This document shows positions 7,742-16,273 of a stretch of DNA of 64,000 bases, piece by piece. Origin of the DNA: Anaerobutyricum stercoris. Its GTDB lineage: Bacteria > Bacillota > Clostridia > Lachnospirales > Lachnospiraceae. The first letter of the stretch is position 1, and every line of letters begins with the position of its first letter. The stretch is taken from the NCBI GenBank assembly GCA_019116455.1, contig DXBR01000049.1, positions 1-64,000 of the forward strand, read 5' to 3'. The notes below the pieces were generated by a model, which saw only the letters and a list, made by a program, of their open reading frames with translations, did no database searches and was not told the origin of the DNA. Position numbers and translations under genes: made by a program.

Positions 7742-8662
7742 ATGCAGACATCAGTTGCGGTAAGTATCGATGAGAACCCTCAGAAGAGACAGCTGGATCA
7801 ACAGTGTAAAGTGGTGTTATCTCATAAGTCGATATTAGCCAGGATTTTGAAACGGACAGTCTCTGAGGTTGCGGACATGGAGCTTGATAAGATCCGTGCA
7901 TCCATTGAAGGAAATATGCGGTCAGGGGAGGTTCCGGTGTTGGAAACCCCAGAAAGGATTACAGGAGATAATACGGAGGGAGTTTCCGTTAATGAGAGTA
8001 CAATCTATTATGATATCCGTTTTTATATTGTGATAGATGATAAAGATAAATTAAAGATTTTGTTTGATGTGGAAGCACAAAAAGATTTTTATCCGGGATA
8101 CAAGATTGTGACAAGGGGTATCGTATACTGTGCCAGAATGATTTCTTCTCAGATTAACCAGGAGTTCACTCTGGATAATTATGACGATGTGAAAAAAGTG
8201 TATTCTATCTGGATCTGTTTTAATCCGCCGGCGTACATAGGTAATGCCATCAGCCGGTATTCTATGAAGAAAGAAGATTTGATTCCGGGGATTCCCGATG
8301 AAAAATCTGCATATGATAAACTGGAAGTGATTCAGATTTGTCTTCGGGAAGATATGGATGAAAAAGATGATGCGTTGATTCAGATGCTGAACACGCTGTT
8401 TTCTTCGCGAAAGTCAAAAGAGGAGATAAAAAGAGAGTTGTCAGGCAAATATGGCATCTCCATGGATAACGGCTACGGAAGGGAGGTCGATGAGATGTGT
8501 AATTTATCCGATATGTTTGAGGAACGCGGCGTTACTAAAGTGGCGAGCAATCTGATAAAAATGGGAAAGGACAATGCATTTATTATGGAAGCCACAGCGC
8601 TTTCCGAGGAGGCCATTGAGCAGCTGCGGGAGACTTTGGAAGTACCGGTCGGACAACAATAA
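7742..8662 (+). CDS. Rpn/PD-(D/E)XK nuclease-family protein (putative transposase)
   Basis: This 306-aa protein belongs to the Rpn-like PD-(D/E)XK nuclease group that is very common in Lachnospiraceae and is linked to RecA-independent DNA recombination. The nuclease core is visible as D91 in TIYYDIRF and E111-x-Q113 in ILFDVEAQK, on adjacent strands. The C-terminal 80 residues are helical (KSKEEIKRELSGKYGIS...). ATG 7742 follows AAGGAGAGG; a TTG directly before it is an alternative. It stands alone between a terminator and a bidirectional terminator, next to an A+T-rich spacer, as expected for a mobile accessory gene. No terminal repeats were found. Confidence 0.8.
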   Translation: MQTSVAVSIDENPQKRQLDQQCKVVLSHKSILARILKRTVSEVADMELDKIRASIEGNMRSGEVPVLETPERITGDNTEGVSVNESTIYYDIRFYIVIDDKDKLKILFDVEAQKDFYPGYKIVTRGIVYCARMISSQINQEFTLDNYDDVKKVYSIWICFNPPAYIGNAISRYSMKKEDLIPGIPDEKSAYDKLEVIQICLREDMDEKDDALIQMLNTLFSSRKSKEEIKRELSGKYGISMDNGYGREVDEMCNLSDMFEERGVTKVASNLIKMGKDNAFIMEATALSEEAIEQLRETLEVPVGQQ

Positions 8663-8694
8663 TAGGATGCGGCATTGCGGGATTGTGATTTGTA

Positions 8695-8740
8695 AAAGGG
8701 TAATATACAGGACGGATGTCTTGTGTATTACCCTTTCTTT
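8695..8740. terminator. Bidirectional terminator between the Rpn gene and aroE
   Basis: A 15-bp stem (arms 8695-8709 and 8722-8736, one G-U pair) has a 12-nt loop. A and T tracts lie on both sides, so it can stop the rightward nuclease transcript and the leftward aroE transcript. Confidence 0.85.
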
Positions 8741-8752
8741 ACAAAAAGATAC

Positions 8753-9622
8753 TCACTCCGAGAAATATTTCTCTTTAATGCGTTCCACCGGCATTTCCTG
8801 TCCGGTCCACAGTTCAAAGGCGGCCGCGCCCTGGTAGAGCAGCATATAAAGGCCGTTGAAGAACGGGCAGCCGGTTTCTTCGGCCATCTTGAGGAGCTTT
8901 GTCTGCCGCGGGTTGTAGATGACGTCGGAGACGATGAGATCCGGGCGCAGGAAGGAGCTGTCCGGAATCGGGCAGGCGTCGGTGCGGGGAGCCATTCCCA
9001 AGCTGGTGCCGTTGGTCAGGATGTCGCTTTCGGCGATGGATGACCGGAGGGTTTCTGTGTCTTCCAGAGGAAGAACGCTTACTTTGCAGTTTGTCCGCTC
9101 GTTCAGCTGTCCGGCGATGTGCACAAGGCGGTCGAAGGAAGGGCTTTTGCGGTTGAAGACACGGATTTCCTTCATGCCGTCCAGGGCAGCCTGCACGAGG
9201 ATAGCGGTGGAAGCGCCGCCGCCGCCCAGGAGCGTCATCACTTTGCCCGGCAGGTCAAAGCCGGCCTCCTTTGCCGCGCGCATGTAGCCGGTACCGTCGG
9301 TGGTGTAGCCGGTCAGCACGCCGCCATCGTTGACCACTGTATTGACCGCTCCGCTGATCTCCGAAGCGGGGGAGAGTTTATCGCAAAGTTCGCACATAAG
9401 ATTTTTGTCGGGCATGGTCAGGTTCCAGCCTCTGGCGCCCATGGCGCGCAGGCCTTCAACGGCTTCTTTCAGCCGGTCGGTTCCCACGTCGAAGCAGAGA
9501 TACGCATAGTCGAGGCCGAGAGCCTGGAAACTTTCGTTGTGCATGAGGGGAGAGAGACTGTGTGCCACCGGGCTGCCAAGAAGGCCGGTCAGCACGGTTG
9601 TTCCTGTAATTTTATCTGTCAT
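8753..9622 (-). CDS. aroE: Shikimate dehydrogenase family protein
   Basis: This 289-aa enzyme should reduce 3-dehydroshikimate with NADPH in the aromatic amino acid pathway. Visible are the substrate-binding GSPVAHSLSPLMHN, the catalytic Lys73 in NLTMPDK (usually NVTxPxK), Asp109 in GYTTDGTGY and the dinucleotide loop GGGGAST (133-139). The start was moved to 9622 because AGGAGG precedes it by 10 bp; the frame extends a few codons further upstream. It is monocistronic and divergent from the next gene. The variant NLTMP motif also fits a quinate/shikimate (YdiB-type) enzyme, so substrate preference is uncertain. Confidence 0.9.
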   Translation of the reverse strand: MTDKITGTTVLTGLLGSPVAHSLSPLMHNESFQALGLDYAYLCFDVGTDRLKEAVEGLRAMGARGWNLTMPDKNLMCELCDKLSPASEISGAVNTVVNDGGVLTGYTTDGTGYMRAAKEAGFDLPGKVMTLLGGGGASTAILVQAALDGMKEIRVFNRKSPSFDRLVHIAGQLNERTNCKVSVLPLEDTETLRSSIAESDILTNGTSLGMAPRTDACPIPDSSFLRPDLIVSDVIYNPRQTKLLKMAEETGCPFFNGLYMLLYQGAAAFELWTGQEMPVERIKEKYFSE

Positions 9623-9731
9623 TGTGTTGATACCTCCTGTCACGTTGCTGTTTACTGCCTACTATAACCCGGAAGAGGAAAAAAAGTCAAATTTAAAAAA
9701 CTCAGGAATTTCAATCAGAGAAAAAACATAC

Positions 9732-9760
9732 TTGAAACACAAGTTCTATTTTGTTAGAAT
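9732..9760 (+). promoter_or_regulatory. Sigma-A promoter of the 236-aa unknown gene
   Basis: TTGAAA (9732-9737) and TAGAAT (9755-9760) are separated by 17 bp. The 94-nt leader that follows is G+C-rich, with the palindrome CTGCGCGCAG and GCCGG/CCGGC arms that could fold. Confidence 0.7.
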
Positions 9761-9854
9761 GAAAGAAATGTATTGCGAGCCGGGAGTCTGACGGCGGCGG
9801 CAGGCTGCGCGCAGGAGGATCCGGCAAGGAAGAAGAAAGGTTGGAACAACAGTT

Positions 9855-10565
9855 ATGGAGATTTTAGGAAAGACTCTGTCAGAGAAAACAGAGAAACTGT
9901 ACAATGAGATTACGGGAGAGCTGATTTATCCGGTCACGATATTGAAGATGGACCCAGAGAACCAGGAGGACTGCAGCCATCCGGTTGCCATGGATACCGG
10001 CAAGAAAGAGTTCATCATCAAGGTGGACAGCGGACTGGAAGATTATCTTTTTGAAAATGCACTGGTAAGGGATTTGATTTATTGCCGTCAGATGAGCAAT
10101 CAGGCTCCGGTGCTCACACCGGTGTCCGATAAGGATATTGACGCATATCAGACAGCGACGATGATCAGTTCTGTGATCATGGATATAGACGTGGAGAATA
10201 CGTTAAAAGCCAACGATATGCACATTGACGATATTGATACCATGCGCTTGAGCGATCTGTTTGCCTTCCTGAAGGCGGGCATGTCCGATTATAACAGAGA
10301 ATTGTATCATATTCTGGTGGGGCTGCAGATCACGCTGCTTCTGTTTACCACTTCCAAGAAGGATAATATTCAGCAGATCATCGAGACATTTTATCTTTCC
10401 GATCCGGAGGCCATGGAGATGATCGACAAGTTTGTGGATATCATTGACCGTTACGGTGTGGATGATAACCGCTCCATGATGCGCTGCATGAGAAAAATCG
10501 GTCTGGCCTGCAAGATGAAGGGGCGACTGAATCTTGAATATGAAGGAAAAGTTACCGCGTTATAA
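9855..10565 (+). CDS. Cytoplasmic protein of unknown function, 236 aa
   Basis: This acidic, mostly helical soluble protein has no signal peptide or membrane segment. I do not recognise a named family. Residues 50-80 (EFIIKVDSGLEDYLFENAL followed by VRDLIYCRQMS) resemble in layout the strand-helix region of zincin peptidases, but the HExxH zinc motif is absent, so any relation would be to a degenerate member. The ribosome site (AAAGG, 14 bp from ATG) is weak. It has its own promoter and a strong terminator, so it is a single-gene unit between aroE and the methionine genes. Confidence 0.75.
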   Translation: MEILGKTLSEKTEKLYNEITGELIYPVTILKMDPENQEDCSHPVAMDTGKKEFIIKVDSGLEDYLFENALVRDLIYCRQMSNQAPVLTPVSDKDIDAYQTATMISSVIMDIDVENTLKANDMHIDDIDTMRLSDLFAFLKAGMSDYNRELYHILVGLQITLLLFTTSKKDNIQQIIETFYLSDPEAMEMIDKFVDIIDRYGVDDNRSMMRCMRKIGLACKMKGRLNLEYEGKVTAL

Positions 10566-10575
10566 TTGCTGTGAG

Positions 10576-10630
10576 CCTGCATACCGGTTCCTCGGACAAC
10601 GGATGTCCGGAATGGCTATGCAGGTTTTTT
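10576..10630 (+). terminator. Rho-independent terminator, two-tier hairpin
   Basis: An outer stem CCTGCATA/TATGCAGG (10576-10583, 10617-10624) encloses an inner hairpin GGACA/TGTCC and is followed by six T. It lies 22 bp before the next start codon, so it could also act as an attenuator for the methionine genes. Confidence 0.8.
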
Positions 10631-10651
10631 CTGTAGAAAGGATATCAGACC

Positions 10652-12553
10652 ATGAAGATAAGAGACTATTTAAAAGAGCATATCCTGTTGACAGACGGTG
10701 CAATGGGTACATATTTTGATGAACAGACTGGCGGAGAGTTTGTCTGCTCGGAGGAAGCAAATCTTTTCCAGCCGGATATAATCGCCGGGATTCACCAATC
10801 CTATATTGAGGCGGGAGCGGCGCTCATACGGAGCAATACATTTTCTGCCAACAGGAAAACATACCGGGAGATTATGAGTAAGCATGGACAGGAAGCGGAT
10901 GACGCCGGTTTTGTGCGGTTTGTGCAGAAAGGGTACGCCATTGCCAGAGAAGCCGCAGAGTCTGCGGCACGTGATGGAAAGATAGTTTTTGCGGCGGCGG
11001 ATATCGGGCCCATCTACGAGGACAGCGAGAGCAGCCAGGAAGAAATGCAGGAAGAATACCGGGAGATTGTTGATGCATTTCTTGAAATGGGCGCGGATAT
11101 CTTCGTGCTGGAAACATTTCCGGATGAAAGGTATGTCCTGTTTCTGGCAGAATATATTCGGGGAAAACGGCCGGACGCCTTTGTGATCGGGCAGTTTTCT
11201 TTCGTTCCTACCGGATACGGCAGAACCGGCTTTCATTATAAAACGGTTTTAAAGAAGGCGGCGGGCAGCGGACTTCTGGACGGCGTGGGATTAAACTGCG
11301 GTATTGGCGCCGCCCACATGGAGCGTTTCCTTCGTTCCTGGCTGGAGGAGTCCGGCATGCCGGAGCAGGTGGTTCTCACGGCGCTGCCGAACTGCGGTTA
11401 CCCGCAGATTGTGCGGGGACATGCGGTGTATTCTGACAGCGTCGCCTACTTTGGAGAGAAGGCGGCGAATCTGGCGGAGCTGGGCGCGGGCATCCTGGGC
11501 GGCTGTTGCGGAACGACGCCGGAATACATCCGGGAGATCGCCGGAAAACTGCGGGGCGATACAGGAAAAGAGATGCCGAAGATTCGCCTTGTGAGACGAA
11601 AACATGTGACCGGAGCGACTGAGGCCGGAGCAAAAGATAAAAGAACAGCCGAAAAAAATGTTGTAGAAACAAAGGTGCTGCGGCAGAATACATTTCTTCA
11701 GAAGCTGAAAAAAGGTGAACCAGTTATTGCCGTGGAGCTGGACCCTCCTTTTGACGCGCAGATGGATAAGCTGATGAATGGCGCGCACCTTCTGGCGGAT
11801 ACTCCTGCGGATGTCATTACCATCGCGGACTCTCCGCTGGCGAGATCCCGGGCGGACGCGCTCCTTACAGCGGTGAAGATTCAGCAGGAGACCGGAATTC
11901 CTGTGATGCCGCATCTGGCCTGCCGAGACCGGAACCGGATTGCCATCCGGAGCGGGCTGTTGGGAGCTTATGTCAATGATGTCCGCAATGTGCTCATTGT
12001 GACCGGCGACCCGGTGGGACGGGACGAGCGGACGTTTACTAAGAGTGTCTTTGACTTTAATTCCATCAAGCTGATGGAGTTTTTGAACAGTCTTAACGGT
12101 GAATTGTTCGCGGACGACCCGTTCTGCTATGGCGGTGCTTTGAACCAAAATGGCGCGCGGACTGATAAGATCGCCGAGAGAATGAAGCGGAAGATTGATG
12201 CCGGCTGTCAGTTCTTTCTGACGCAGCCGGTGTACTCGGAGGAAGAGCTGGAGAGGCTTGCTTTCCTGCAAAAGGAGACCGGTGCGAAGATTCTCATCGG
12301 CATCATGCCCCTTGTGAGCTACCGGAACGCGCTCTTTATAAAGAACGAGATGCCGGGCATCCACGTTCCCGATGAGGTGCTGGCGCAGTACAGCCCGGAC
12401 GGAAGCCGGGAAGAATGGGAACAGACTGCGGCAGAGATATCAAAAAAGGTGATCACTGCGGGGAAAGATGTGGGCGCAGGATATTATTTTATGACGCCGT
12501 TCCACAGGGTGTCCCTGATTAAGCGGATTATGGAAACTTGTGTGCCGGAGTAA
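10652..12553 (+). CDS. Homocysteine S-methyltransferase / methylenetetrahydrofolate reductase fusion
   Basis: This 633-aa bifunctional enzyme has an N-terminal homocysteine methyltransferase barrel (about 1-310) with the three zinc cysteines visible (NCG near 217; GGCCGTT near 285). A linker (about 310-345) leads to a MetF-type 5,10-methylenetetrahydrofolate reductase barrel (about 346-633; VIAVELDPPFD, TGDPVG, FFLTQPVY). Fusions of this kind are known in Firmicutes (YitJ type). The N-terminal part resembles the first module of MetH, encoded next, so it may use another methyl donor or deliver homocysteine. The reductase supplies methyl-THF for MetH. It lies 98 bp before metH, probably in one operon. 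Confidence 0.93.
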   Translation: MKIRDYLKEHILLTDGAMGTYFDEQTGGEFVCSEEANLFQPDIIAGIHQSYIEAGAALIRSNTFSANRKTYREIMSKHGQEADDAGFVRFVQKGYAIAREAAESAARDGKIVFAAADIGPIYEDSESSQEEMQEEYREIVDAFLEMGADIFVLETFPDERYVLFLAEYIRGKRPDAFVIGQFSFVPTGYGRTGFHYKTVLKKAAGSGLLDGVGLNCGIGAAHMERFLRSWLEESGMPEQVVLTALPNCGYPQIVRGHAVYSDSVAYFGEKAANLAELGAGILGGCCGTTPEYIREIAGKLRGDTGKEMPKIRLVRRKHVTGATEAGAKDKRTAEKNVVETKVLRQNTFLQKLKKGEPVIAVELDPPFDAQMDKLMNGAHLLADTPADVITIADSPLARSRADALLTAVKIQQETGIPVMPHLACRDRNRIAIRSGLLGAYVNDVRNVLIVTGDPVGRDERTFTKSVFDFNSIKLMEFLNSLNGELFADDPFCYGGALNQNGARTDKIAERMKRKIDAGCQFFLTQPVYSEEELERLAFLQKETGAKILIGIMPLVSYRNALFIKNEMPGIHVPDEVLAQYSPDGSREEWEQTAAEISKKVITAGKDVGAGYYFMTPFHRVSLIKRIMETCVPE

Positions 12554-12650
12554 AAAGGATTATGGTAATCCACGTACCGGAGAGTGATTGAAGTGCTGGA
12601 TGACAGAAGAAGGAAATGTCACATACCAGAAAAGAGACGGAGATGACAGT

Positions 12651-15200
12651 ATGACAAGAGAAGAATTGTATAAGATGATAGAGAAACGCCCTCTGATCCT
12701 GGACGGCGCCACGGGTTCCAACCTGCAGAAGGCGGGAATGCCCACGGGCGTGTGTCCGGAGCTCTGGATCATGGAGCATGAGGAGGTTCTTATAGAGCTG
12801 CAGAAAGCCTATGTGGAGGCTGGTGCGGATATCCTTTATGCGCCCACCTTTTCCGGCAACCGGGAGAAGCTGAAAGAGTACGGTCTGGACGGGCGGACGG
12901 AAGAAATCAATAAAACACTGGTGAGCATCAGTAAAAAAGCGGCGGGAGACCGGGCGCTTGTGGCCGGAGACATGACCATGACCGGCGTGGCGCTGGAGCC
13001 GGTGGGAACGATGCCGCTGGAGACGCTCATTGATATTTATAAAGAACAGGCCAGATATCTTTATGAGGCCGGCGTGGATCTTTTTGTGGTGGAGACAATG
13101 ATGAGTCTGGCGGAGACCAGGGCGGCCGTCATCGCCATCAGGGAAACCTGCGATCTGCCGGTGATGGCGTCCATGACCTTCCAGGAGGACGGCAGAACCC
13201 TGTACGGAACGGATCCGGTGACGGCGGTGGTGGTGCTCCAGAGTATCGGCGCTGATGTGATCGGCGTCAATTGTTCCACCGGGCCGGAGCAGATGCTTCC
13301 GGTGGTACGCAAAATGAAAGAATATGCGGAAGTGCCGATTATGGTAAAGCCAAATGCGGGTCTGCCGGAGCTTGTGGACGGCGAGACGGTCTATCCTATG
13401 GATGCGGAAGAGTTCGCTTCCTGGGGACCGGCGTTCGTTGAAGCCGGGGCGGGGCTTCTCGGCGGCTGCTGCGGAACAACGCCGGAGCATATCCGCCGGC
13501 TGGCAGAGACAGTGAAAGACCTGGCGGTACTTCCGCCGGACAACAGGCATCCGGCCATGCTCGCTTCCGAGCGAAAGAGCCAGGAGATCCTTCTGGACGG
13601 AAACTTCCTGATTATCGGAGAACGGATCAATCCGACAGGAAAGAAAAAGCTGCAGCAGGAACTCAGGGAAGGCCGCCTTCATATGGTGGAAGAGATGGCA
13701 GAACAGCAGGAAGAAATGGGCGCGCACATTCTCGATATCAACATGGGAACCAACGGCATTGACGAGAAAGAAATGATGCTGAAGGCCATTCAGAAAGTGA
13801 CTATGGTGTCCGACCTGCCGCTGTGCATTGACACCAGCTATGTGGAAGTCATGGAAGCGGCGCTCCGCGCTTATCCGGGACGGGCGCTGGTAAATTCCAT
13901 CTCCATGGAGAAGGAAAAGATTGAGAAACTTCTGCCGCTGGTGAAAAAATACGGAGCCATGTTTATTCTGCTGCCGCTTTCCGACAAGGGCCTGCCGGAG
14001 AGTCTGGAGGAGAAAAAGACGCTGATCCATCAGGTGCTTGAGCAGGCGGAGGCCTGCGGCATCTCCCGCAGCCGGGTTATCGTGGACGGTCTTGTCACCA
14101 CCATTGGAGCCAACAAAAAGGCGGCTCTCGAGACGCTGGAGACCATCCGCTACTGTAAGGAAGAACTGGGACTGTGCACTACGGTGGGGCTGTCCAACAT
14201 TTCTTTCGGCCTGCCGGAGCGGGCGTATGTCAACGGAGCCTTTGCGGCCATGGCCATTCAAAATGGTCTCACCATGGCCATCGCCAATCCGTCCAACGCG
14301 CTCTTGATGGGACTTTCCTACGCTTCCGACCTGCTTCAAAACAAACCGCAGGCAGACATTGCCTACATTGAGCAGGTAAAACGGATGGAAGAGAAGCAGG
14401 CGGCCAGTGCCGGGCCTGCCGGTACCGCCGGAAACACCGAGCCAGGAAAAGTCGGATACGCCGGCGCCGCCGGAAGCAATGGAGTTGACACTGCCGGAGC
14501 AGGGAACCCGCAGGGTGCACAGAGCCGTTCGACAAGCACGCTGCAAAGTCAGTCAGCCGGTTCGGACACAGCAGAGCGGACGCCGGTGTTTGAAGCGGTG
14601 CTGAAAGGAAATGTGGAGGAAATCGTGGACCGGGTGAAGGTGGCCCTGGCAGGAGGCTCATCTCCGAAGGAAATCCTTGACGGTATGCTGATTCCTGCCA
14701 TCAACGAGGTAGGAAGACTCTTTGATATACAGGCGTATTTCCTGCCGCAGCTCATTGCCAGCGCCAACGCCATGAAGGAAGGCATCGGCTATCTGGAACC
14801 GCTGCTGCAGGAGGACAGTGACGGGGAGGAAAAACCGGTCATTGTCATTGCCACCGTGGAGGGAGACATCCACGATATCGGAAAGAATCTGGTGGCGCTC
14901 ATGCTGAAAAACTATGGATATCAGGTGTATGACCTGGGCAAGGATGTGCCGGCGGAGAAGATTATCGCGGCAGCGGAAGAGCATGACGCTTCCATCATCG
15001 CCCTGTCAGCCCTCATGACCACAACCATGATGCGGATGAAGGATACTATTCGCTTAAGAAATAAAAGGAATCTGAAGGCAAAGGTGATCATCGGAGGAGC
15101 GGTCACCACCCAGAGTTTTGCTGATGAGATCGGCGCCGACGGATATTCAAAGGACGCCGCCGAGGCTGTGAAGCTGGTGCAGTCGCTGCTGGGCGAATAA
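12651..15200 (+). CDS. metH: Cobalamin-dependent methionine synthase lacking the reactivation domain
   Basis: This 849-aa MetH transfers methyl from 5-methyl-THF to homocysteine via cobalamin. Domains in order are homocysteine/zinc barrel 1-300 (NCS near 206, GGCCGTT near 270), pterin barrel about 312-580 (IIGERINPTG start), a Gly/Ala/Ser/Thr-rich low-complexity linker about 583-642, the B12 cap helices about 645-730, and the Rossmann B12 domain with DIHDIG (His base-off ligand, near 740). The AdoMet-binding reactivation domain of about 330 residues found in E. coli MetH is absent; in Clostridia it can be a separate protein, but none lies here. ATG 12651 is chosen because MTREELYKMIEKRPLILDG is the family start; the frame is open upstream from TTG 12588. 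Confidence 0.93.
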   Translation: MTREELYKMIEKRPLILDGATGSNLQKAGMPTGVCPELWIMEHEEVLIELQKAYVEAGADILYAPTFSGNREKLKEYGLDGRTEEINKTLVSISKKAAGDRALVAGDMTMTGVALEPVGTMPLETLIDIYKEQARYLYEAGVDLFVVETMMSLAETRAAVIAIRETCDLPVMASMTFQEDGRTLYGTDPVTAVVVLQSIGADVIGVNCSTGPEQMLPVVRKMKEYAEVPIMVKPNAGLPELVDGETVYPMDAEEFASWGPAFVEAGAGLLGGCCGTTPEHIRRLAETVKDLAVLPPDNRHPAMLASERKSQEILLDGNFLIIGERINPTGKKKLQQELREGRLHMVEEMAEQQEEMGAHILDINMGTNGIDEKEMMLKAIQKVTMVSDLPLCIDTSYVEVMEAALRAYPGRALVNSISMEKEKIEKLLPLVKKYGAMFILLPLSDKGLPESLEEKKTLIHQVLEQAEACGISRSRVIVDGLVTTIGANKKAALETLETIRYCKEELGLCTTVGLSNISFGLPERAYVNGAFAAMAIQNGLTMAIANPSNALLMGLSYASDLLQNKPQADIAYIEQVKRMEEKQAASAGPAGTAGNTEPGKVGYAGAAGSNGVDTAGAGNPQGAQSRSTSTLQSQSAGSDTAERTPVFEAVLKGNVEEIVDRVKVALAGGSSPKEILDGMLIPAINEVGRLFDIQAYFLPQLIASANAMKEGIGYLEPLLQEDSDGEEKPVIVIATVEGDIHDIGKNLVALMLKNYGYQVYDLGKDVPAEKIIAAAEEHDASIIALSALMTTTMMRMKDTIRLRNKRNLKAKVIIGGAVTTQSFADEIGADGYSKDAAEAVKLVQSLLGE

Positions 15201-15259
15201 TGCGGCGACGTGCGGTCTTTGCATAATGCCGGCGATATCTTTCACAAGGAGGACGGACT

Positions 15260-16171
15260 ATGAAAATAAATGTAATCATTCCCACCTACAAACCGGATGA
15301 AAAATTTGAGAGAAATCTTCGGATGCTCCGGCGGCAGACTCTGCAGCCGGATCGTATCCTCATCATAAATACGGAGGAATCCCTCTTTCACAGCAAAGAG
15401 TTTGGAAAATTGCCGCAGGGGGAGATCATCCATATCAAAAAGTCGGAGTTTGACCACGGCGGTACGAGGAACCGGGCGGCGGCCATGTGCGACGGAGATA
15501 TCATTGTGCTTCTCACACAGGATGCCATTCCGGCGGACGAGTATCTTCTGGAAAACCTCACAAAGCCTTTTGAAGACCCGGAGGTCTGTGCTGCCTACGG
15601 ACGGCAGATGGCGGACTGGAAAGATAATCCGGTGGAAGCGTATACCCGGACGTTCAACTATCCGAAAGAAAGCAGGATTAAGTCAAAAGAGGATCTTCCG
15701 GTGCTGGGAATCAAGACATTTTTCTGTTCCAATGTCTGTGCTGCCTATCGGAAATCTGTTTATGACGCTATGGGAGGCTTTCCTCTTCATACCATTTTCA
15801 ATGAAGATATGATCTTTGCATCGAGGCTCATCGAGGCGGGAAAAAAGATTGCCTACGCGGCGGATGCAAAAGTCTGGCACTGGCATAATTACGGCGCAGT
15901 GGAGCAGTGCAAGAGGAACTTTGACCTGGCGGTCTCCCAGGTGGATTACGGCGGACTTTTTGCTGCGGTAAAATCCGAGTCGGAAGGTATCCGTCTGGTG
16001 AAGACCACTCTGCTTTATTTCATAAAAAAACACAGGTATGCATTGATTCCTCATATCATCATGCAAAACGGGATGAAATATCTGGGGTATAAGCTGGGAC
16101 AGAATTACAAACGCCTGCCAAAATGGCTGATTCTGAAAATTTCCTTAAATCCGTCTTACTGGAAAATGTAG
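15260..16171 (+). CDS. Family 2 glycosyltransferase, rhamnosyltransferase-like
   Basis: This 303-aa GT-A fold enzyme probably adds a sugar during cell-wall polysaccharide synthesis at the cytoplasmic face. Visible are the N-terminal nucleotide-sugar fold (VIIPTYKP), the FDHGGTRN motif typical of rhamnosyltransferase-like GT2 members, a DxD-like TQDA region, and FNEDMIFASRLI as the acceptor/catalytic segment. No membrane helices are evident. It starts behind AAGGAGGA 9 bp before ATG. It lies between metH and the LCP ligase gene; an LCP enzyme attaches such polymers to peptidoglycan, which suits a shared envelope role. The sugar is not determinable. Confidence 0.87.
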   Translation: MKINVIIPTYKPDEKFERNLRMLRRQTLQPDRILIINTEESLFHSKEFGKLPQGEIIHIKKSEFDHGGTRNRAAAMCDGDIIVLLTQDAIPADEYLLENLTKPFEDPEVCAAYGRQMADWKDNPVEAYTRTFNYPKESRIKSKEDLPVLGIKTFFCSNVCAAYRKSVYDAMGGFPLHTIFNEDMIFASRLIEAGKKIAYAADAKVWHWHNYGAVEQCKRNFDLAVSQVDYGGLFAAVKSESEGIRLVKTTLLYFIKKHRYALIPHIIMQNGMKYLGYKLGQNYKRLPKWLILKISLNPSYWKM

Positions 16172-16200
16172 AAAAACACTGAATTTTAAGAATTTTTATC

Positions 16201-16227
16201 TTGCAAACCCATAGAAATTAGTATAAT
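16201..16227 (+). promoter_or_regulatory. Probable promoter of the LCP gene
   Basis: TATAAT at 16222-16227 lies 15 bp after TTGCAA (16201-16206), which is short spacing. An in-frame ATG at 16226 overlaps this -10, which argues that translation begins further downstream at TTG 16274. Confidence 0.5.
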
Positions 16228-16273
16228 GTATAAAAAGAGTTTATCTAAATCATTCTATAGGAGGTTACGGATT

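Noticed and set aside
9119..9667. 182-codon frame on the plus strand across aroE
   Set aside because: It is antisense to aroE, which has clear catalytic motifs; the frame is Ala/Gly/His-rich from G+C-rich antisense codons.
12528..14546. 672-codon minus-strand frame opposite metH
   Set aside because: It is a shadow of the conserved metH domains on the plus strand, with a His/Arg/Gln-rich non-protein composition.
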